In this document: piece by piece, positions 52,055 to 61,595 of the stretch
Layout of the letters: the number at the start of each line of letters is the position of its first letter
How positions within the stretch are numbered: the stretch's first letter is position 1
Source of the DNA: Candidatus Proelusimicrobium bovinum
GTDB lineage: Bacteria > Elusimicrobiota > Elusimicrobia > Elusimicrobiales > Elusimicrobiaceae
Reading direction: 5' to 3'
Assembly (NCBI GenBank): GCA_902791965.1
Contig: CADAXZ010000002.1
Location: forward strand, 1-64,000
DNA: 64,000 nucleotides
The notes under the pieces: model-generated
Databases searched by the model: none
Seen by the model: the letters and a program-made list of their open reading frames with translations, nothing else
Told to the model about the DNA's origin: nothing
Translations under genes and position numbers: made by a program

Positions 52055-54043
52055 TTATCCTTTAAAACCTATTGCCGGCGTAAAATTATTTTGTTTTAAC
52101 TTTTGCTCGCTTTCAAGCATTTCTTTTAACGCTGTAAAATCATCTGTTTTACCTAAAATTTCCGCTTTATTTTTTACTAAAGTAAAATCCCCAGGGGTAA
52201 GTTTTGTAAGATTATTTATGTCATTTGCGCAAACTTTTAAGCCGAAGAAATAATCAAAAGCCTTTTGCACCTGCCCGCTTGTTAAAAAATCATATTTAAC
52301 TTTAAAACTAAAACGGCGCAGACTTGCAGTATCAAGCGTATCCATTAAATTAGTTGTACAAATAAAAGGATAAGGATGGCTTTCCATCCAAGTAAGCATT
52401 TCGTTAACGCCGGAAACCTCCCAAGAATGAGTAGCGCGGGAACGGTCCCTCAAAAAACTGTCGGCTTCATCAAAAATTAAAAGTGCCTTCCTCTCTTTTG
52501 CTTCCGCAAAAGCATTGGCAATATTATGTTCCGTTTCCCCCACATAAGGCCCTAATAAATCAGAGCCGCGGCGATGTATAATTTCCAAGCCCAATTCCCC
52601 TGCCAAATACCGTGCATAGGCCGATTTGCCTGTACCGGAAGCCCCGTATAAACATAATGAAAAATTCAGCCGTCCCAAGTGTTTAAGTTGTGATGTTAAC
52701 ATACTTAAATCCATATCGGCATATATTAAAGACGGGAAAAAGTTTTCCTGTTTATTTTCCTTTTTTGCTTCCTTAAAGCCGCCGTTAAGCGCCCTTTGCA
52801 TATGGTAAATATGTTCTTTTACGGCATTTAAACCGCCTTTAGTAATAACCGCGGCACGCACAGCACCGTTAATCATTGAGGGCGGTATTTCATAAGTTTT
52901 TGCCAAATAAGATATTTCATTTTGGGGGCAGCATAACTTGTACTTTTTAACATATTTATTCCAAATTTTTTCCCGTATTTCCACAGAAGGATTTGTAAAG
53001 CAAAGAGCCAGTGTAAAACGGCGGATGAAAGCACGGTCCATACCGCGGATATTGTTTGTCGTCCAAATTACGGGGCGGGTATTTTCTTCCAAAAGGCGGT
53101 TTAATTCCACTTTGTTAACTGAAGTCTGCGAAGATGAAAAAACATCTTCCGCTTCGTCAAACAAAATACAGGAATTTTTAATATTTTCCAAAAGATATTG
53201 GCGGCGGTATAAATTGCCAAGGCGGTAATTTTCCCTCTTTTCTGCACGGCTTCCTTCCCCTGCGCAATACATATCCGTCTTTGCGTAGTCAGCCAATACT
53301 TTAGCAAAACTTGTCTTACCTGTTCCGGGCCTGCCGTAAAGCAAAATATTTATGCCCTTGTTGTTTACGGCCTGCTTCATAATGTTTAAGGCCATTATGC
53401 TGCCTTCTATATAAGAAAATTCATCCGCAGATAACTTTTCCTTATTTTTAACGGGAATACCAAGTATAGCCTTTTTGCGCGCTATATTACTTTTATAAAC
53501 TTTACTTAAAAAACTTATTGCCCAAGCACTTAAATGTAAGCCATTATCATCAGATAAAATACCCATTTTCCTTAAAGGGGCATTATTCCCAAAAATACTT
53601 ATGCCGCCGCCTCTGGGTACTTGTGCTATATATTCCAATGTTTTAAATTCCCCGCAAAGACCGTATCGGAAAGAATCTAAAGTCTTTTTCAGTAAATCGT
53701 TATTATAAACACAAATAAAAAAATCTATAATGCGTTCTTCCTGTTCACTCAAATCTAAGGCACGGACAAGATAATGTATATTTTCCTGTATAAAATCTTT
53801 TTTTAGTTTTGGATAAACAACGCTTTGTTTTTCTAATTCCGCAGAGATACTGCTAAACATACGCTCTTCATATTTATAGGAACTCTCATTTCCTTTTGGT
53901 CTTTGCGCCTTAACAAGAAGCCCGCCCTTCTTTCTCCTGTTAAACCTTATAAAGTTATCTTCTTTATCTCCATATTCGTTTAATAAAGGCATTAATAAAT
54001 TAAGATAGTAAAATGCTTGATATTCTTTAACTGTATATTGCAT
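52055..54043 (-). CDS. Protein with two AAA+ ATPase modules
   Basis: A 662-residue cytoplasmic protein with two AAA+ modules. The first has Walker A YGRPGTGKTSF (about 236-246), Walker B CILFDEAEDVF (about 292-302) and a sensor-1 region TTNNIRGMD with arginine fingers (FIRRF). The second has Walker A YGASGTGKSAY (about 466-476), Walker B LLIFDEADSF and TTNLMDTLDTASLRRF. The first 200 residues are unrecognised and may bind substrate. It could be an unfoldase or a defence-associated ATPase; nothing next to it fixes the role. An AAAGGAG precedes the ATG. It lies about 2 kb from the ZorA-like operon on the other strand. Confidence 0.85.
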   Translation of the reverse strand: MQYTVKEYQAFYYLNLLMPLLNEYGDKEDNFIRFNRRKKGGLLVKAQRPKGNESSYKYEERMFSSISAELEKQSVVYPKLKKDFIQENIHYLVRALDLSEQEERIIDFFICVYNNDLLKKTLDSFRYGLCGEFKTLEYIAQVPRGGGISIFGNNAPLRKMGILSDDNGLHLSAWAISFLSKVYKSNIARKKAILGIPVKNKEKLSADEFSYIEGSIMALNIMKQAVNNKGINILLYGRPGTGKTSFAKVLADYAKTDMYCAGEGSRAEKRENYRLGNLYRRQYLLENIKNSCILFDEAEDVFSSSQTSVNKVELNRLLEENTRPVIWTTNNIRGMDRAFIRRFTLALCFTNPSVEIREKIWNKYVKKYKLCCPQNEISYLAKTYEIPPSMINGAVRAAVITKGGLNAVKEHIYHMQRALNGGFKEAKKENKQENFFPSLIYADMDLSMLTSQLKHLGRLNFSLCLYGASGTGKSAYARYLAGELGLEIIHRRGSDLLGPYVGETEHNIANAFAEAKERKALLIFDEADSFLRDRSRATHSWEVSGVNEMLTWMESHPYPFICTTNLMDTLDTASLRRFSFKVKYDFLTSGQVQKAFDYFFGLKVCANDINNLTKLTPGDFTLVKNKAEILGKTDDFTALKEMLESEQKLKQNNFTPAIGFKG

Positions 54044-54200
54044 AAGTTTTCTCCTTTTTTTATGTATTAATTAAAGGATAACACAAGCAAGCGACAGCAT
54101 ATTGTCGCATTATTTAAAAGCATTTAATTGTGCAGAATTTTGAGATAAAACAGTAAAACCGCACTTAATTAAGGCAGTTTATATTATCAATAAGATTAGT

Positions 54201-54890
54201 TTAAAGGAAACTTTCCGGCAGGCTATAACTTATCCAACTTGATATTCTTTTATTTGGCTCAGGATTTATACCGCCAAGTTCTTCACAAATATTATCCATA
54301 CTCCGCATTTTGGATATACACTTAATTTGCCCGTCATAGTAAAAATCCAAATGATACATTGTATTATTTTCATAGACGGCAACTAATTTATCGGTAAGCA
54401 CATAATAATAACCGTTATTTAAGTAAATTCTCTGGGTATTGCCGACTAAATACTGCTGTGAAACATCTTCAAAAGCGAGATTAAGGGCTGATAAATCATA
54501 AGTATAACTGCCGTGTTCAAGCAAATAAATCCTTTGCGCTTCTTTTATCATACGGATATTCGTTAAAGCACCGTCATAGATTTCCGTTATGCCGCCGTTG
54601 CGGGTAGGTATATGTATAAGTTGTATTTCCCCCGTATTTTGTAATCGGCGGCCATAGTCATAAGACTTTTGATTATCAGTTTGATTAACAAAAAGGGCTT
54701 GCGTATCAGGTTTCCTTTCATTAATCTTTGTGGAATTTTTTTCGTTTATAACAGTATTATTGTTAATTTTGCCGAATCTACTTTTTAAAGCATATAAAAT
54801 ACTTTCTTTATTTTCAGGCTCTTCATATCCATTACAAGCCGTAAAGAAGCAAAACATTGCCAAAATAGAAAATAAAAATATTTTTTGCAT
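54201..54890 (-). CDS. Lipoprotein carrying a pilin-type globular domain
   Basis: A 229-residue protein with a lipoprotein signal (FCFFTAC; lipidated Cys about 19), then an Asn/Lys-rich linker. The C-terminal domain looks like the globular part of this group's pilins: LTNIRMIKEAQRIYLLEHGS, YTYDLSALNLAFED, and a cysteine-bearing end (CISKMRSMDNICEELGG). The pilin N-terminal helix and prepilin site are absent. It seems to be a pilin head fixed to a membrane by lipid. Flanked by an outer-membrane protein gene and the AAA+ gene; role unknown. Confidence 0.6.
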   Translation of the reverse strand: MQKIFLFSILAMFCFFTACNGYEEPENKESILYALKSRFGKINNNTVINEKNSTKINERKPDTQALFVNQTDNQKSYDYGRRLQNTGEIQLIHIPTRNGGITEIYDGALTNIRMIKEAQRIYLLEHGSYTYDLSALNLAFEDVSQQYLVGNTQRIYLNNGYYYVLTDKLVAVYENNTMYHLDFYYDGQIKCISKMRSMDNICEELGGINPEPNKRISSWISYSLPESFL

Positions 54891-54965
54891 AAGTAAAAAT
54901 TTATTTAATTATTGTGTGTGGCGTAATAGTAGTGTATAAATTTTAAAGACATTAATGTTCTGTTA

Positions 54966-55646
54966 TTATAATTTTATGCCTAAACGCGCTAATAATGAAA
55001 TGCCTTCTACATATTTAGCGCCGAATTTAAAAGCCGTAAAGCGTGATTCTAACCCAAAGATAAAGCCCCCGAAATCATACTCCCACCCTAAACCGCCGTA
55101 CAAGGCTATGCCGCCGCCTATTTTTTTATCTTCTTTAAACTCGTGGCTTTGGCCAGGGATTATTAAGGAATATGCTTTATATTCCGTTATTTGGTCCATT
55201 TCCATATAACCGACACCCAAAGGCATATAAAAACGGTTTGAGTCCTTAGGATTAAAATTAACGCGCGTAGCAAACATTACAGACCAATTATCATAATAGT
55301 TATCTTCTTTTTTTACGATGAACCAAGGGCTGTCATATTCAGGACCATAAGGTATAGCAGTACCGCCGCCCATACCGCCCCTGCCGAAAATACCTTCAAG
55401 CCCGATATTTATATAATCATCCACTGCATACAAAGCCCTTAAATTTATAAGTAATGCACTTGTTTTAATACCCTCTCTGTGGGCGCCGTAGGAAAAATAT
55501 TCGCCGCCTATACCCAAATCAAATATTACATTACCTTTTGCAACAGACGATTCGGCAATTTCATCATCAAAAATATTTTCCAAACTGTCTGCTTTTAAAG
55601 TTAAAGGAATAAAAGCCAAGAAAATAAAAAATAAAAATTTTTTCAT
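54966..55646 (-). CDS. Outer-membrane beta-barrel protein, unknown
   Basis: About 226 residues. A signal peptide (MKKFLFFIFLAFIPLTLKA) is followed by alternating hydrophobic strands with glycine and aromatic residues (NVIFDLGIGGEYFSYG, NIGLEGIFGRGGMGGG, LGWEYDFGGFIFGLE). It ends in a strand (LLARLGIKL) lacking the usual terminal phenylalanine. This suggests an eight-stranded barrel of the OmpW/OmpA-barrel type. I start at the ATG at 55646 because GGAG precedes it, not four codons earlier. Confidence 0.65.
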   Translation of the reverse strand: MKKFLFFIFLAFIPLTLKADSLENIFDDEIAESSVAKGNVIFDLGIGGEYFSYGAHREGIKTSALLINLRALYAVDDYINIGLEGIFGRGGMGGGTAIPYGPEYDSPWFIVKKEDNYYDNWSVMFATRVNFNPKDSNRFYMPLGVGYMEMDQITEYKAYSLIIPGQSHEFKEDKKIGGGIALYGGLGWEYDFGGFIFGLESRFTAFKFGAKYVEGISLLARLGIKL

Positions 55647-55711
55647 AGATTTCTCCAAAATATTTATGATATTATTAAATAAAATAATACTATAAAAATA
55701 AAGGGGAAATT

Positions 55712-56302
55712 ATGAAAAAACTATTAGCAGCCTTACTGTTCATTATATGTTGCAACACAATTCACGCACAACAAAGTAAAGACATACAACTTAAAGCACC
55801 GCAAAAAAAGGCCGGTGCCAAAGTAATGCAGGCCTTTAATGAAAGGAAATCCACCCGTTCTTTTGACAGTAAAGAATTGGACTTGCAAACTATTTCAAAT
55901 TTACTTTGGGCGGCAAACGGCATAAACAGGCCCGACGGCAAAAGGACAGCACCTTCTGCCTTAAACCGTCAGGAAGTCGATATATATGTATGTTTAAAAA
56001 GCGGCGCTTATTTTTACAATCCGCAAGAAAACAAACTTAAATATATCTCCGACGCACAATGCTTACAGAGAAATGCTCCTTTAACTTTATATTTAGCCGC
56101 TAAAGTGGAAAACGATATTTGGGCTTATGTGGATACAGGCATAGTATCGCAAAATATATCTGTTTTTGCAGCGGCTTTCGGCCTTGGCACAGTACCGCAA
56201 GGAAGAATGGATAAAGAAAAAGTCCGCGAGGCCTTAAATTTACCGCAGGAAAAACAACTTATTTTAAATCATCCGGTAGGTTATCCGGCTAAAGATAAAT
56301 AA
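55712..56302 (+). CDS. Exported nitroreductase-family (SagB/ThcOx-type) flavoprotein
   Basis: A 196-residue protein with a signal peptide (ending TIHAQ) and a nitroreductase fold: AFNERKSTRSFDSKELDLQ opens the FMN-binding domain, then ISNLLWAANGINRP, and a C-terminal AAAFGLGTVPQGRMDKEKV with LILNHPVGYP. The pattern is that of SagB/ThcOx-like members, sometimes exported. Oxidation substrate unknown. It is preceded by a GGGGAAA site. Confidence 0.85.
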   Translation: MKKLLAALLFIICCNTIHAQQSKDIQLKAPQKKAGAKVMQAFNERKSTRSFDSKELDLQTISNLLWAANGINRPDGKRTAPSALNRQEVDIYVCLKSGAYFYNPQENKLKYISDAQCLQRNAPLTLYLAAKVENDIWAYVDTGIVSQNISVFAAAFGLGTVPQGRMDKEKVREALNLPQEKQLILNHPVGYPAKDK

Positions 56303-56503
56303 ATATCCAAAAACTCCCAAGCAGAAGTATAAAGTATTAAATTTTAGGATGATTTATATAATGCCTTATGAATTTCATATTGCATTAATTTATCAGGATA
56401 TAATACAAAAATACTCCGGTAAACATTAAATAGGAAGAAACAAAATAAGTTATAATATTTGTATTAATATTAAGCAATATATAATTAAAAGAGGAATAAA
56501 AAA

Positions 56504-57016
56504 ATGAAATATTTAATAACGATACTTACTTTAGTTCTTTTAGCAGGATGCGTTAACGAATCTCAGGGAAATACCGATACCACTTCCCCTAAAAAAGATA
56601 TAACCGTTAATGAAACTGCCAACGGCAATGCAGCAACAGTTTCTGAAGATAATAATCAACCGGAAAATACCGTTTCAGAAAACAAAATTGAAGCAAAAGA
56701 AGATAAAAGTATAAATAAAAATAAAGAAAATAAAGTTTCAGACAATAATCTTTATCCTAAAAATTTATTAGGAACTTGGATGTTAAGCAATAAAGATGCG
56801 GTATTTACTCTTTTAGAAAATGGTTCTATTGAAACTATAAATGAAGAAAATTTTTCTTATAAAAGATGGAAAAAAGAAAATGACGAACTGATTCTTACGG
56901 TAATTACAAAAGAAGAACAATCTTCTACAGAAAAATACACTATCAAGGAAGTAGACGACACGAAACTTGTTTTAATGAAAGATAATAAAAAGATTGAATA
57001 TATAAAACAAAAATAA
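56504..57016 (+). CDS. Small lipoprotein with lipocalin-like C-terminal domain
   Basis: A 170-residue lipoprotein with a clear lipobox (LVLLAGC, Cys16). Residues about 20-80 are a low-complexity linker rich in Asn, Glu and Lys. The C-terminal part (NLLGTWMLSNKDAVFTLLENG, then YTIKEVDDTKLVLMKDNKK) has the LxGTW start of lipocalin-like folds. Function unknown. The gap before it (56303-56503) is A+T-rich and I see no gene or repeat in it. Confidence 0.65.
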   Translation: MKYLITILTLVLLAGCVNESQGNTDTTSPKKDITVNETANGNAATVSEDNNQPENTVSENKIEAKEDKSINKNKENKVSDNNLYPKNLLGTWMLSNKDAVFTLLENGSIETINEENFSYKRWKKENDELILTVITKEEQSSTEKYTIKEVDDTKLVLMKDNKKIEYIKQK

Positions 57017-57045
57017 AATTATTTTTGTATATAAAAGACATAAAA

Positions 57046-57079
57046 ACAGACACAGGAATTAATTTCTGTGTCTGTTTTA
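57046..57079. terminator. Bidirectional terminator
   Basis: Arms ACAGACACAG (57046-57055) and CTGTGTCTGT (57066-57075) with T runs on both strands lie between the convergent lipoprotein and tdk genes. Confidence 0.88.
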
Positions 57080-57099
57080 TTTATTACAAAAAGTAAATT

Positions 57100-57657
57100 C
57101 TACGGTTTAAAGCAATCTGCACAGCGTGCTTCGTAATCGTCAGCACCGCCGACATATATCCTTGCTTTTACATCTACAAGCCTTTGCGTTCTTGTGGCAG
57201 GCTTGCCGCAACGCGTACATCTTGCAGCAAGTTTGGTAACATTATCGGCAACAGCCAAAAGACGGGCGGTACTTTCAAAAGGGACAGCCTGATAATCCAA
57301 ATCCAACCCGCAGCAGATAACCCTTTTGCCCATAGAAGCAATCTGCAACGCTACATTGGAAATATCCCTGCTGAAGAAATTCACTTCATCTAACGCAACT
57401 ACTTCCGTTTCCTTTTTAAGAAGATTCAAAATTTCTTCCGGTTTGTCTACATGTACGGCTTCTATCGTTTTTAAATCATGGGTGGCTATGGCGCGTACCG
57501 CGTAGCGCTTATCCTTGCTGGAATTAAATACCTGTACTTTTTGCCCCGCATGCTGGCAAACTTCTATGCGGCGGATAAGTTCCGTAGTTTTGCCGGAAAA
57601 CATACAGCCGCAAACTACTTCTATACTGCCGAATTTAGGCTTTTTTTCTGCTGTCAT
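57100..57657 (-). CDS. tdk: Thymidine kinase
   Basis: A 185-residue type II thymidine kinase of nucleotide salvage: Walker A GCMFSGKTTELIRRI, Walker B VVALDEVNFFSRDI, the lasso-loop region and zinc-binding cysteines (AARCTRCGKPATRTQRL and the ARCADCF end). The length is normal. It lies downstream of lptD on the same strand with a short gap and an AAGGAG site, so may be in its operon. Confidence 0.95.
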   Translation of the reverse strand: MTAEKKPKFGSIEVVCGCMFSGKTTELIRRIEVCQHAGQKVQVFNSSKDKRYAVRAIATHDLKTIEAVHVDKPEEILNLLKKETEVVALDEVNFFSRDISNVALQIASMGKRVICCGLDLDYQAVPFESTARLLAVADNVTKLAARCTRCGKPATRTQRLVDVKARIYVGGADDYEARCADCFKP

Positions 57658-57668
57658 TTACTTCTCCT

Positions 57669-59777
57669 TTAAAAATTATCTCTTACCATACCCTCATCAC
57701 GCCAAGGCCTCCAATAATTGTCTGATTGCAGTTCTGCATTACTTTTTACCTGTTTACTCTCGCCCTTTCCGCAATAAACATTTATCCTGAACGAAAAAGA
57801 AAGATTTTGGTTTCTGTCGCGCACACCTACCATAAGGCCTATATCGTGGAAGTCTTTATAAATTTTTATATGTTTTGAATACGCCCCTATATGGGAATTC
57901 CTTGCGCTTATATCAATACCCATATCGGCGCGCCAAGTCCAATTTTTAGGTGCTATTAAAAATTTAGTAGTAAAAAGAAAAGTTTCTCTGTCAGTGCTAT
58001 AATTTGTAATACCGAAGTTAGCATAACTGTCGCCGAAACTTTTAAAAATACTGTCCAATACAAAAGCCTGATTGGCGCTATGAACATCATAAATATTCTG
58101 CAAATAAAAACTTGCACCCGTCAAAGGCGAAAAATAGCCTATCTCTCCCAATATAGGTTCTATGCGGTATTTGGTTTGCCAAGATTCGTCGGATTTTCTC
58201 AAATCATAGCCGCTGCCCAACTTAAAATATAAATTCTGCCCCAGCATATAATAATTTTGGATGTAGATAAGGTTTTCTTCTTCCGAAGTATCTTGGCTGC
58301 CGCTGTTAGTAAGAGAGCCGCCGACACTTCTTTTTGTATAGCGGTATCCTATATCCAAAAGCCCTGTTTTTAAATTGGAACGCAAATTTATTTCCCCTCC
58401 GTAGCGGGAAACAAAAGTATCTTCATCATTATTGGTAGGGTCTTTTAAAATGGCATCCTGTTTATAATAACCGCTGGGTGTAAGAGTAAAATTAGGGTGC
58501 AGTTTAAAACTTTTTGAACTTTTCCAATCGGCATTTAAGTACTGCACAAAATCATAATCGCCGAATTTTGCATTATTAAAACCTATATTAAAATTATTTA
58601 CTATCCCGCCGGTGCCCTTAACCGTAAACGGATTAAAAATCCAATCTACTTTAGGGGCATATTCTTCCGCATTAAAATAAGTTTTATCGTCGGGGTTTAA
58701 CTGGTCGCGGTTTGTATAACCTATACGGAAAGTATTACTGTTGCTTTGGCGCACCGCAGATAAGCGCGTTAATTTATCCGGCGATACCACATAAGGATTT
58801 GCGCGGAAAAAGTCATCATTAAAATCTGCATCGGAAACATTCCTCGTTTCAAACTGGCTAAAGTAAATTGCCCCTTTGCCTTTATTTAAACTGTCTGAAG
58901 TATCGGCCACCTGCCACCAATAACCGCCGTCAACACCCCAACGCTGATCACTCTGCACTTTATCATATATCGTATAAGCCTGCAAAGAGCCGCGGAATTT
59001 TTGGGGATGCTCATAGCCTATCTCCGCACCGTAACCAAAACCGGAACGCGTATAATAATCCAAATTTGCTTTGGCTACAAAATCATTTTTGGCATAAACG
59101 GTAGAAGTTAAAAAGCCAAACCCTGTATTATCGCTTTGGTCAAAATCAACATAAGTGGTAAACAGCCTGTCCGTATTTAAAGAGCGGTACATAAACGGCA
59201 GGTAAAACACAGGCACTTTGCCTATTTTTACCACGGCATTTACAGCCCAAATCCTGTCATTTGGGATTAAATCTGCCTTGCCTACATAAAGAGTATAGTG
59301 CGGCTTTTCGTAATTACAGCAGGTTATATTTGCTTTTCTTAAAATGTATTTATTATTTTTTGACTCTATTGATTTGGTGGAAAGCACCCTTATAGGAGGA
59401 TAATCAGCGCTTATATTTTCCATAATGACGGCTTTTGAAGCCAAATCAATCTTAATTCCGTCAGAAGTAAAAATACCTTTTTCATCTTCAATTATCGTTT
59501 CCCCCTTGGAAACTAAAATCTGCTCTTTTATATAAACCTGTATATCGTCGCTTTTTATTACTCTTACGGCAGATGTCCCGTCATCTACATAAATTTCCGC
59601 ATTGCCTTTTATCGCCACTATTGAATTTTCTTTATCGTAAACGGCTTCATCGGCGGTAAAATAGATATACTCCTCCTTTGTAGGTTCGGGCAAAGTAAAA
59701 TCTTGCGCAAAACAAAAAAGCCCCGTAATCAATAAACAAAATAAAAGGCAAAATGATAACAGAAATTTATTTTTCAT
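57669..59777 (-). CDS. lptD: LPS-assembly protein LptD
   Basis: A 702-residue outer-membrane protein. The signal peptide (ending FCFAQD) is followed by an OstA/LptA-like jellyroll (YFTADEAVYDKENSIVAIKG through GIFTSDGIKIDLASK) and a barrel of aromatic-rich strands. The conserved IWAVNAVVKIGKVPVFYLPFM block marks the LptD barrel domain start, and ITCCNYEKPHYTL lies before it. It inserts LPS into the outer leaflet with LptE. The start is taken at 59777, since the frame extends into the ROK gene. It overlaps the end of the ROK gene by 11 bases. Confidence 0.92.
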   Translation of the reverse strand: MKNKFLLSFCLLFCLLITGLFCFAQDFTLPEPTKEEYIYFTADEAVYDKENSIVAIKGNAEIYVDDGTSAVRVIKSDDIQVYIKEQILVSKGETIIEDEKGIFTSDGIKIDLASKAVIMENISADYPPIRVLSTKSIESKNNKYILRKANITCCNYEKPHYTLYVGKADLIPNDRIWAVNAVVKIGKVPVFYLPFMYRSLNTDRLFTTYVDFDQSDNTGFGFLTSTVYAKNDFVAKANLDYYTRSGFGYGAEIGYEHPQKFRGSLQAYTIYDKVQSDQRWGVDGGYWWQVADTSDSLNKGKGAIYFSQFETRNVSDADFNDDFFRANPYVVSPDKLTRLSAVRQSNSNTFRIGYTNRDQLNPDDKTYFNAEEYAPKVDWIFNPFTVKGTGGIVNNFNIGFNNAKFGDYDFVQYLNADWKSSKSFKLHPNFTLTPSGYYKQDAILKDPTNNDEDTFVSRYGGEINLRSNLKTGLLDIGYRYTKRSVGGSLTNSGSQDTSEEENLIYIQNYYMLGQNLYFKLGSGYDLRKSDESWQTKYRIEPILGEIGYFSPLTGASFYLQNIYDVHSANQAFVLDSIFKSFGDSYANFGITNYSTDRETFLFTTKFLIAPKNWTWRADMGIDISARNSHIGAYSKHIKIYKDFHDIGLMVGVRDRNQNLSFSFRINVYCGKGESKQVKSNAELQSDNYWRPWRDEGMVRDNF

Positions 59778-60717
59778 TAGATTTATATAAAGCGTAAAGG
59801 GCTGCCCCGACACCGCCTATATTACCTTCCTTTGAGAGTAAAACTTTAACATTTTTAAAAGGAGTTTTTACCGATTGCTGCGCAAAAACTTCCTTTACCG
59901 AAGGCAGAAAATATTTTGCCCCCCTTGAAACTCCGCCTGCCAAAACTATCGCATCGGGGTTTAAAAGCAAAATCATATTGGCAAGCCCGCGGCCCAAATA
60001 AGTGCCGATTTCCTTCCAAAGATTTATGGCGACATCATCATCCTGCGCCGCCGCATCGGAAAGGAGTTTAACGGAAAAATCTTCCTTATTAAGCAAATTG
60101 GCTAAAACGGATTTAGGATACTTTACGCTTGCCGCCTGTGCCATACGCAAAATACCTTTTGTTCCGGCATAGGCTTCCAAACAACCCTTCTGTCCGCAGC
60201 CGCATAAAGGCGCTTCCGGCGAGCAATCTATCTTCATGTGGCCAACTTCCCCGGAAGATCCGTCTGCCCCTTGGTAAAGTTTGCCGTCAATAATTATGCC
60301 GCCGCCTATACCCGTACCTAAAGTTATCACAATCATATTTTTATGCTTGCCTTTAAATTCCTTATCAAAAACACCCCAAGCCGCCATATTGGCATCATTG
60401 GAAACATAACATTTACATCCGGTATTGGCTTTCATCATTTCCGCCACTTTTAAATTATGCCAAGGGATATTAGGCGCCCACCTTAAAACACCTTTACGAT
60501 GGTCTGTATCTCCGGCAACACCTACGCCTATTACAACATTTTTATCTTTAAAGCCTTCCCGCCATTCGTTTACTATACGCGAAAGTTGCCCTAAAAACGC
60601 CTTGCCGCTTAAAGTGGTATATGTGGGGATTTTATCTTCTTTTAAAACCCGTTTTTTATCGTTAACAGCAAAAAATTTTACAAAAGTACCGCCTATATCT
60701 ATACCTATTGCAATCAT
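59767..60717 (-). CDS. ROK-family glucokinase-like protein
   Basis: A 316-residue sugar kinase: ATP-binding N-terminal GIDIGGTFVKFFAV, a catalytic Asp in YVSNDANMAAWG, the glycine-rich LGTGIGGGIIIDG, and the zinc motif CGCGQKGCLEAYAGT. The likely reaction is glucose (or N-acetylhexosamine) plus ATP. Its stop overlaps the lptD start, and its own start overlaps xer by four bases. Confidence 0.9.
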   Translation of the reverse strand: MIAIGIDIGGTFVKFFAVNDKKRVLKEDKIPTYTTLSGKAFLGQLSRIVNEWREGFKDKNVVIGVGVAGDTDHRKGVLRWAPNIPWHNLKVAEMMKANTGCKCYVSNDANMAAWGVFDKEFKGKHKNMIVITLGTGIGGGIIIDGKLYQGADGSSGEVGHMKIDCSPEAPLCGCGQKGCLEAYAGTKGILRMAQAASVKYPKSVLANLLNKEDFSVKLLSDAAAQDDDVAINLWKEIGTYLGRGLANMILLLNPDAIVLAGGVSRGAKYFLPSVKEVFAQQSVKTPFKNVKVLLSKEGNIGGVGAALYALYKSNEK

Positions 60718-61595
60718 TTTTTTACCTCGCTTTCCGGATGGGCGCAGTTATATACTTTTTTAAGCCTTTCCAAAGATACATGCGTATAAACCTGCGTTGC
60801 CGATAAACTTTTATGTCCTAACATTTCCTGCAAACTTTTTAAATCACATCCGTTATTTAAAAGATGCGTAGCAAAAGAGTGCCTTAAACTGTGCGGCGTT
60901 ATTTTACGCGCCACATGGCTTTTGACAGCGCTCTTTTTTATCATTTGGGCAAGGCCTTCGCCGCTTAAACGAACACCTTTGCTGCTTATAAAAAGAGGGT
61001 CTTGCGCTTTAACCTGCGGGCGCGTTGCAAGATAATTGCTTAAAGCCTCTAAGGCAATATCGGTAACGGGAACAAGCCTTTCCTTATTTCCTTTGCCCAA
61101 TACTTTTACATAACCTTCCTGAAAATTAACATCTCCCGCGTTAAGGCCTACGGCTTCGCTGCGCCTTAAACCGCTGGAATACAAAAGTTCCAAAATAGCG
61201 GTATTCCTAAAATGGAATCTGTGGCTTGGCTCGGCTTGCATAAGGTTGCCTGCTTCCTGCTCGGTTAAAAAGGAAGGCAGTTTCTTTTCCCGTTTAGGTG
61301 CGGCAAATAAAGTAAAAGGATTTATTTTTATTAATCCCCTGTTTGCCAAGAAACGGGCAAAACTCCTTAAAGAACTTATTTTACGAAGCATAGTCGGGCG
61401 GGACAGTTCTTTTAAATTTTCATAAGCCAAATAAGCCCTTATATTTTTTAAATTGAAATCTTTTACCGAAAGCAAACTCCTTAAGGACATATAAGCCGCA
61501 AAAGCCTCTAAATCTTCCCCGTAAGCACGCAAAGTATGCTCCGAAAGATTCCTGCCCTGAAGGTTTAAGGTAAAATTTTCAATTTGTTTAAGCAT
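60714..61595 (-). CDS. Tyrosine site-specific recombinase XerC/XerD
   Basis: A 293-residue Xer recombinase, resolving chromosome dimers with a second Xer at dif. The SAM-like N-terminal domain (about 1-90) and the catalytic residues are visible: Arg in SSGLRRSEAVGL, Lys in LGKGNKER, HxxR in HSLRHSFATHLL, His in MLGHKSLSATQ and Tyr in VYTHVS. Beside topA it occupies the place of xerC in many genomes. It overlaps topA by eight bases. Whether it is XerC or XerD cannot be decided here. Confidence 0.92.
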   Translation of the reverse strand: MLKQIENFTLNLQGRNLSEHTLRAYGEDLEAFAAYMSLRSLLSVKDFNLKNIRAYLAYENLKELSRPTMLRKISSLRSFARFLANRGLIKINPFTLFAAPKREKKLPSFLTEQEAGNLMQAEPSHRFHFRNTAILELLYSSGLRRSEAVGLNAGDVNFQEGYVKVLGKGNKERLVPVTDIALEALSNYLATRPQVKAQDPLFISSKGVRLSGEGLAQMIKKSAVKSHVARKITPHSLRHSFATHLLNNGCDLKSLQEMLGHKSLSATQVYTHVSLERLKKVYNCAHPESEVKK

